10,556 bases of DNA from JBEKYH01 sp049511115 (GTDB lineage Bacteria; Planctomycetota; Phycisphaerae; Tepidisphaerales; Tepidisphaeraceae): NCBI GenBank assembly GCA_049511115.1, contig JBEKYH010000135.1, positions 1 through 10,556 on the forward strand, given 5' to 3'. This document shows, piece by piece, positions 6,417-10,556 of this stretch. The translations under genes were made by a program, and so were the position numbers. How positions within the stretch are numbered: the stretch's first letter is position 1; every line of letters starts with the position of its first letter. The notes under the pieces were generated by a model that was given only the letters and a program-made list of their open reading frames with translations, did no database searches and was not told the DNA's origin.

Positions 6417-7021
6417 TCCTCGCGGCCGGTGAATCCCGCCGGCTGGGCAGACCCAAGCAATTACTGGAATTGCATGGAGCGACGCTGCTGCGGCGCTGCG
6501 CGCAGACGGCGCTGGGGACAAAACTGCGGCCGGTCGTGGCGGTTTTGGGGGCTTTTCACGAACGACTGATCGCGGAAGTGGCGGGGATGGGGATTGTCAC
6601 GGTTGTTAATCCGCGCTGGCAGGCGGGGATGGGAACGAGCATTCGCGCGGGTGTTGCCGAGATTGTTGCGAGCGAGCCGGCGAGCGATGCGGTGGCGATT
6701 CTGCTCTGTGATCAGCCGCTGGTGCGGGGCGAGCAGATTGAGGCGCTGGTTGAGCGAAGAATTCAATCCAGCAAATTAATCGCCGCCGCGGAATACTCGG
6801 GGACACTGGGGACGCCGGTGGTCTTTGCGGGGGAGCTGTTTGAGGAATTGCTGGCGCTGGGGGACAACGAGGGTGGCAAGAAGATCATTAAGCGGCATGG
6901 AGGCGATGTTGTGGGGATAGAGATTCCCGAGGCGGCGACGGATATAGACACCGAGGAAGATTTCACACGTCTGATGTCATCTGCTCCAGACTCCATTCAA
7001 TCAGCGGGCCATCGATCGTGA
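6395..7021 (+). CDS. mocA: Molybdenum cofactor cytidylyltransferase (MocA-like NTP transferase)
   Basis: MocA joins CMP from CTP to molybdopterin-molybdenum cofactor, giving the cytosine-dinucleotide form used by xanthine dehydrogenase/CO dehydrogenase-type enzymes. The 208-residue protein has the nucleotide-binding loop LAAGESRRLGRPKQLL (9-24), NPRWQAGMGTSIRAGV (from 72), the metal-binding DQPL (D106) and the late motif DIDTEEDF. LAAG rather than LAGG in the first loop favours MocA over the guanylyl-transferring MobA, as does pairing with xdhC. ATG 6395 lies inside the end of xdhC with GGTGA upstream, indicating coupling. The final ~19 residues lie beyond the conserved domain and overlap, tail to tail, the opposite-strand gene at 6963-7316. 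CTP specificity is inferred. Confidence 0.9.
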   Translation: MSRCGIVILAAGESRRLGRPKQLLELHGATLLRRCAQTALGTKLRPVVAVLGAFHERLIAEVAGMGIVTVVNPRWQAGMGTSIRAGVAEIVASEPASDAVAILLCDQPLVRGEQIEALVERRIQSSKLIAAAEYSGTLGTPVVFAGELFEELLALGDNEGGKKIIKRHGGDVVGIEIPEAATDIDTEEDFTRLMSSAPDSIQSAGHRS

Positions 7022-7316
7022 GCTGCCGGAGGCGCTGGCGTTGCTGAGTGTCCATCCACAGCAACTCGGCCTTGAGCGCGTCGATGGACGCCTCGGCGAC
7101 GCGAAGCGCGTCGAGCGCCTCTTCGCTCGCCCGGTCGCGATCGTCGTCCTCATGAATGAGCATGGCCCACACACCGAAGATGGGGGCAAATTGGCTGAAA
7201 CCGTCGCTGGGTTTGAATTTACCAAACGCCCAACCATCGCTGAAGCCTTCGGCGTCCACATGACCGACCGGCTCACCGTTCAAAAAAAGCTGAGCTTGGC
7301 GATACTGGCGGCGCAT
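6963..7316 (-). CDS. Hypothetical protein, 117 residues, unknown function
   Basis: I do not recognise the family, but the reading frame behaves like a real gene. From ATG 7316 (GGAAG about eight bases upstream) the protein starts with a charged segment, then an aromatic-rich, probably beta part: LFLNGEPVGHVDAEGF, GWAFGKFKPSDGF, FAPIFGVWAMLIHEDDD. Next comes a charged helix (about 65-90: RASEEALDALRVAEASIDAL), then QLTIDGPLIEW. No signal peptide, membrane segment or metal-binding cluster is seen, so it is probably cytoplasmic. It follows nrnA by 70 bases on the same strand, possibly as the last gene of an ogt-nrnA unit. Its last 59 bases overlap mocA antisense, and the better-ordered sequence there is on this strand. 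A longer reading to 7451 would run into nrnA and is less likely. Confidence 0.7.
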   Translation of the reverse strand: MRRQYRQAQLFLNGEPVGHVDAEGFSDGWAFGKFKPSDGFSQFAPIFGVWAMLIHEDDDRDRASEEALDALRVAEASIDALKAELLWMDTQQRQRLRQLTIDGPLIEWSLEQMTSDV

Positions 7317-7386
7317 AGCGTTGTCTTCCAATGATATCCATTTTAAGGGGATAAGTCGCAATGGATTCTGTCGTTTTGCGATCACT

Positions 7387-8406
7387 TTATGCGCGATCAA
7401 GCTCGGCGATGAGCGCCTGCGAGATCTCGCGGCGTGCCGCAACGAGATCACCGGTCATCTTTAGGCCGGCGGCGCGGGCGTGGCCGCCGCCCTGGTAGCG
7501 CTGGGCGAAGGCGGCGACATCCACGCCGCCTTTGCTGCGTAGGTTTATGCGATGAGGTTCATTTCCGGGCGATTCGACGATGAGCACCGATACTTCGACC
7601 TCCCCTACCTGCATGGGAAGATTCACCAGATTTTCGGTGTCCTGCGGGCCGGCGGCGATTTGCTGGAAATCAAATTGGCTCAGGCTCATGACGGCCAGGC
7701 GATTGGCGGCGAGCAGTTCCAGGGATTGCAGGGCGCGGCCGGACAGGGCCAGGCGCTGGGGCCGCTCGTTTTGCATGGCCAGACGATAAAGCCGCTCGGT
7801 ATCAACGCCGGCCTCCATCAAATCGGCGGCGAGGCGCATGGTCTTGGGGCGGGTGTTGGAAAATTGGAACCAGCCGGTGTCTGTGGCGATGGCCAGGAAG
7901 AGGGTGGTCGCGATCGGGCGGTCGATTGGGATGCCCCAGCGTTTGAGAAGATCGGCGACAATTTCGCCTGCGGCAGCGGCATCGGAAATGACGAGCTTCA
8001 GGTCGGCCCACCCTTCCTGGGTGAGGTGATGATCGACGACGATTTTTGGAGATTTGAACTCGGCGAGCAATTCCTTGAGGCCGGGAAGCTGGGACCAGGT
8101 GCCGGTGTCCAGAACGAGGAGCGCGTCGAAGGAATGGGGATTGACGTCGGCGGGCCAATTGCGCTTGCCTGCGGACTGATTCAACTCGAACCAGGCGATC
8201 TGGTTTTCCTGCAGGATCATCGCATATTTTTCCGGAGGCGGATCGAAGAGAAGAACGCGCGAAGCGATGCCTTTGGCGCGCAGGCCGAGGGACATTGCCG
8301 CGACGCTGCCCAGTGCGTCGCCGTCGGGTTTGGCATGGGTAGCTAGAAGGATGGATTTTTTCCCGTTGAGTTGATCGAGAACGGCCTGGTAGGAGTCCGT
8401 CGGCAT
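7387..8406 (-). CDS. nrnA: DHH/DHHA1 phosphoesterase, NrnA-like nano-RNase / pAp phosphatase
   Basis: NrnA-type enzymes degrade RNAs of two to five nucleotides from the last steps of mRNA decay, and many also hydrolyse 3'-phosphoadenosine 5'-phosphate; some act on cyclic-dinucleotide products such as pGpG or pApA. The 339-residue protein has the full Mn2+-binding set: THAKPDGDALGS (H24, D28, D30), LDTG (D100), VDHH (125-127) and ATDTGWF (D176). The C-terminal DHHA1 domain ends with the substrate-binding GGGHARAAG (306-314). Length and order match the family with no missing residue. The ATG at 8406 is 135 bases after ogt on the same strand and lacks a clear Shine-Dalgarno site. Exact substrate preference cannot be read from sequence. 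Confidence 0.93.
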   Translation of the reverse strand: MPTDSYQAVLDQLNGKKSILLATHAKPDGDALGSVAAMSLGLRAKGIASRVLLFDPPPEKYAMILQENQIAWFELNQSAGKRNWPADVNPHSFDALLVLDTGTWSQLPGLKELLAEFKSPKIVVDHHLTQEGWADLKLVISDAAAAGEIVADLLKRWGIPIDRPIATTLFLAIATDTGWFQFSNTRPKTMRLAADLMEAGVDTERLYRLAMQNERPQRLALSGRALQSLELLAANRLAVMSLSQFDFQQIAAGPQDTENLVNLPMQVGEVEVSVLIVESPGNEPHRINLRSKGGVDVAAFAQRYQGGGHARAAGLKMTGDLVAARREISQALIAELDRA

Positions 8407-8541
8407 GGGCGGGATAGTAACGGGAGGGCGACGGCGCGGCGAGAGGGATTTCCCGTCCTATATCTGATCCCAGGGCAATCGCTTTTGGGACTTCTCCCTC
8501 GCCCTGTACTCAGGAAGACGGGGGAAATCAGCAGCAGTCGA

Positions 8542-9066
8542 TCAGACCGTGCCAGCAGCGACGGGGGCGAAGCGGCGTTCGTGGTCAAGGAGCCATTGCT
8601 TTCGCTCAAGGCCGCCGGCGTAGCCGGTGAGGGAGCCGTCGGCGCCGATGACGCGGTGGCAAGGGACGACGATGCCGATGGGATTGCAATGGTTCGCGGC
8701 GCCGACGGCGCGGCTGGCGCCGGGGCGGCCGATGGAGGCGGCGAGTTGGCCGTACGTGCGGGTCTGGGCGGGTGGGATTTTGCGCAGTGCGTTCCAGACT
8801 TGTTTTTGGAAGGGAGTGCCGCGAACGCTTACGCGCACTGTTTTGAGCGCTTCGAGATGGCCATCGAAATAGGCGTCGAGAGCTTTGGTGATCGCAGCGG
8901 GGGCGGGACCTTTTTCGGTCTCGTAGTCGCCGAAAAAGCCACTCATGAGTTGGGTTGCTCGCGCCTCGTGATCGGCGAAGTCCAAGGCGCAGAGGGCGCC
9001 GCCGTCATCGGTGACCAAAAGCAGCATTGATACCGGCGATTTACGCAGCTCAATCCGAAAGCGCAT
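8542..9066 (-). CDS. ogt: Methylated-DNA--protein-cysteine methyltransferase (O6-alkylguanine repair)
   Basis: This suicide enzyme removes methyl or larger alkyl groups from O6 of guanine (and O4 of thymine) by transferring them to its own cysteine. The 174-residue protein has a small N-terminal ribonuclease-like domain (1-75), then the DNA-binding/active-site domain: GTPFQKQVWNALRKIP, TYGQLA (Y105), the arginine finger in SRAVGAAN (R119) and IVVPCHRVIG with acceptor C136, followed by GSLTGYAGGLERKQWLL. ATG 9066 is chosen because AAGGAG stands about eight bases upstream and the protein then begins like the family; the longer reading would translate an intergenic repeat. It is a stand-alone Ogt type, without Ada's regulatory or AlkA domains. 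It heads the minus-strand run ogt-nrnA-unknown. Confidence 0.94.
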   Translation of the reverse strand: MRFRIELRKSPVSMLLLVTDDGGALCALDFADHEARATQLMSGFFGDYETEKGPAPAAITKALDAYFDGHLEALKTVRVSVRGTPFQKQVWNALRKIPPAQTRTYGQLAASIGRPGASRAVGAANHCNPIGIVVPCHRVIGADGSLTGYAGGLERKQWLLDHERRFAPVAAGTV

Positions 9067-9070
9067 TGTG

Positions 9071-9078
9071 GGTCTCCT
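9071..9078 (-). promoter_or_regulatory. Ribosome binding site of ogt
   Basis: TAAGGAGA on the minus strand is a near-perfect Shine-Dalgarno sequence at normal distance from the ATG at 9066. It decides the start against the longer upstream frame. Confidence 0.75.
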
Positions 9079-9097
9079 TAAGCAATCCGTAAAGCAT

Positions 9098-9237
9098 AGG
9101 CGCCGATCGGCGGGTGCAGCGCTCGATTGTGGCCAATTGCAAAGCGCCCCCACCCCGACCCTCCCCCGGAAATACCGGGGGAGGGAGTAAGAGAGCGGAG
9201 TCGCCACAAAGAGGAGTTAGACCCCCGATCGGCGCCT
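9098..9237. repeat. Intergenic element with inverted ends and internal hairpin
   Basis: AGGCGCCGATCGG (9098-9110) and CCGATCGGCGCCT (9225-9237) are perfect 13-base inverted copies, extending to 15 of 16 inward. Because CCGATCGG is itself palindromic, part of the match can also be read as a direct repeat. Between them is the strong hairpin at 9159-9185. The unit fills most of the space between the divergent ogt and FG-GAP genes. It may be a small non-autonomous mobile or palindromic repeat; no coding capacity or target duplication is visible. Confidence 0.45.
9159..9185. repeat. Strong GC-rich palindrome (11-bp stem)
   Basis: CCCTCCCCCGG (9159-9169), loop AAATA, CCGGGGGAGGG (9175-9185) is a perfect 11-bp inverted repeat. 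It resembles the 'CCCTCCCC...GGGGAGGG' palindromes dispersed in many GC-rich bacterial genomes. It lies upstream of ogt and of the divergent FG-GAP gene, with no T-run on either side. A terminator role is therefore unlikely, and an extragenic palindromic repeat fits better. Confidence 0.7.
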
Positions 9238-9344
9238 TCGCGGACTCCTTGCGTTTAGGGGGCACTTCGTTTATTCGTAATCGCTTCGCGGGGCAATGGA
9301 TGCCGTCGCGGGGCTGCTGCCTTCCAAAAAAGAGGACGACCTTC

Positions 9345-10556
9345 ATGGCCCACTCACGTCGCGCCGTAAGGAAGATTTCCGATTCGCAAAATACACGTCT
9401 GGCATGGGCTGTTGTTGAGTCCCTTGAGCAGAGAAGGCTTCTTTCGGGAGTTTCGTTCGCCGCCGCGGTGAACTATCCGGTGGGCGGCGCGCCCGACGCG
9501 GTGCAACGCGCCGACTTAAATGGAGACGGAAAACTCGACCTGATCTCCGCCAACATCAATGGCACCGTGAGCGTACTGCTGGGAAACGGCGACGGGACCT
9601 TCCAGGCGGCGCAGACATTCAGCGACGGGCTGGGAAGCAACACCCAGGTGCATTTCGCGATATTCCCCTTCAGCGATAGTAACAACGACAATAGCCTCGG
9701 CCTGGTGCTCTTGGACGATACGAACCAGGTCAGCATTCTCCTCAGTAACGGCAATGGCACGTTCCAGCCACCGCAAATCCTGACTCTTTCGGATACAGCT
9801 TATTCGATCGCGGTCGGCAGGTTCTCAGGCGACGGCGATGCCGATCTGGTGGTCGGTTATGCCGACGGCACAGTGGGCGTCCTGCTGGGCAACAACGACG
9901 GAACATTTCAGGCGCCAGTTACCTATGTCGCGGCTGATTACGGAATCACCGCCGTGGCGGTGGCTGACCTCACCAACAACGGTCACGAGGATATCGTCGT
10001 CAGTTCCAGCGGGATTGATCGGAATAATGGCAGCATCAACGTTCTTCTCGGCAACGGCGACGGAACATTCAGAGGCGAGCAGCCTGTAGTCTCCGAGTCG
10101 TATGGAGAATTCGGCCTGGGCGCGATTGATCTCGATGGGGACGGCATACCCGACCTGATCGCCGGCACCAGCGCCGGCGCCTACCAGGTGTTCCTCGGCA
10201 ACGGCGACGGCACCTTCCGATCTCCCATTATTACCACGCAGACAAACATTGACGCGGCCGCTATCTCGGACCTCACCGGCGATGGAACGGCCGACCGCAT
10301 AACGGCGAATGACGTGACCGACATGGTCGGCATCAATCTCGGCAGCGGCAACGGCACGTTCAGAAATGTCACCAATATCCTGGTGGGAAATTCGCCGGTG
10401 GACGTAACTCCCGGCGATTTCAACGGCGACGGCCAGCCGGACATCGTAGTGGCGAATATCGGCAGCAGTTCACTGTCGGTGATCCTCAACACGACGCCGC
10501 GGCCGGTGAGCAACCTGTTTAGCGCCCCGACAAAGGTCAAAGTGAGCGGCACTCCG
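9345..10556 (+). CDS. Exported LEPR-XLL protein with FG-GAP beta-propeller, 3' end outside window
   Basis: The frame is open from ATG 9345 (GAGG about ten bases upstream) to the window edge: 404 codons, no stop. The basic N-terminus leads to VVESLEQRRLLSG (motif 27-34), which matches the LEPR-XLL element found near the start of large surface or secreted proteins of Planctomycetota. Then follow seven FG-GAP/VCBS-type units of about 47-55 residues. Most carry a calcium-loop motif such as DLNGDGKLDL, DLDGDGIPDL or DFNGDGQPDI and end in VLLGNGDGTF. Unit 2 has a degenerate loop (SDSNNDNSLG), unit 6 ends LGSGNGTF, and unit 7 ends in VILNTTPRP. Seven units would close one integrin-like beta-propeller. 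The sequence after about residue 390 starts something new. I infer an extracellular ligand- or sugar-binding role; no catalytic motif is visible. Confidence 0.88.
   Translation, partial: MAHSRRAVRKISDSQNTRLAWAVVESLEQRRLLSGVSFAAAVNYPVGGAPDAVQRADLNGDGKLDLISANINGTVSVLLGNGDGTFQAAQTFSDGLGSNTQVHFAIFPFSDSNNDNSLGLVLLDDTNQVSILLSNGNGTFQPPQILTLSDTAYSIAVGRFSGDGDADLVVGYADGTVGVLLGNNDGTFQAPVTYVAADYGITAVAVADLTNNGHEDIVVSSSGIDRNNGSINVLLGNGDGTFRGEQPVVSESYGEFGLGAIDLDGDGIPDLIAGTSAGAYQVFLGNGDGTFRSPIITTQTNIDAAAISDLTGDGTADRITANDVTDMVGINLGSGNGTFRNVTNILVGNSPVDVTPGDFNGDGQPDIVVANIGSSSLSVILNTTPRPVSNLFSAPTKVKVSGTP

Noticed and set aside
7552..8346. Plus-strand frame of 264 codons opposite nrnA
   Set aside because: Gly/Asp/Glu-rich shadow of a gene with all DHH/DHHA1 motifs intact.
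8371..9030. Plus-strand frame of 219 codons opposite ogt
   Set aside because: Low-complexity Gly/Ala shadow; ogt on the other strand has the PCHR active site and a perfect ribosome site.
9050..9346. Minus-strand frame of 98 codons upstream of ogt
   Set aside because: It translates the CCCTCCCCCGG palindrome into the peptide LLLPPPVFPGEGRGGG, a usual artefact of such repeats, and has no family match.
1..10556. A new defence or multi-gene system
   Set aside because: Apart from an ordinary Phd/YefM-VapC pair, the genes are housekeeping or surface-protein types with no shared operon logic, no CRISPR array and no phage or transposase genes.

Overview
The window looks like chromosomal DNA from a GC-rich member of the Planctomycetota, most plausibly class Phycisphaerae. 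The best pointer is the gene entering at the right edge. Its N-terminus carries a LEPR-XLL-type motif (LEQRRLLS) before FG-GAP repeats, an arrangement typical of planctomycete surface proteins. The A+C/G+T-skewed intergenic palindromes and the eukaryote-type glycogen branching enzyme fit that phylum but do not prove it. I see no rRNA, tRNA, CRISPR array, transposase or phage gene.

Layout. 1-1565 (minus): N-terminal 521 codons of a large secreted, glycine/serine/threonine-rich repeat protein that runs off the left edge. 1566-2387: about 820 bases without a convincing protein gene. They hold two terminator-like hairpins, a possible promoter, a GC-rich run of small hairpins and a ~200-bp nested palindromic repeat. 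2388-4436 (plus): a GH13_8, human GBE1-like 1,4-alpha-glucan branching enzyme in which the catalytic acid/base glutamate appears to be alanine. 4448-5112 (minus): a type II toxin-antitoxin pair, with a Phd/YefM-like antitoxin followed by a VapC PIN-domain ribonuclease. 5229-7021 (plus): xdhC and mocA, overlapping by 22 bp, which prepare and insert the cytosine-dinucleotide form of molybdenum cofactor for xanthine dehydrogenase-family enzymes. 6963-9066 (minus): ogt (DNA repair methyltransferase), nrnA (DHH/DHHA1 nano-RNase/pAp phosphatase) and a small conserved-looking unknown gene whose end overlaps mocA. 9345-10556 (plus): the start of an exported LEPR-XLL protein with seven FG-GAP blades, running off the right edge.

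The genes form no single pathway. The xdhC-mocA pair is a clear functional unit, but its client molybdoenzyme is outside the window. The toxin-antitoxin pair is another unit and shares a divergent promoter region with xdhC. The two edge genes both encode large exported repeat proteins. I found no convincing new multi-gene system. The observations most worth a second look are the apparent loss of the branching-enzyme catalytic glutamate, the nested palindrome directly upstream of that gene, the unknown 117-residue protein, and several structured intergenic elements.
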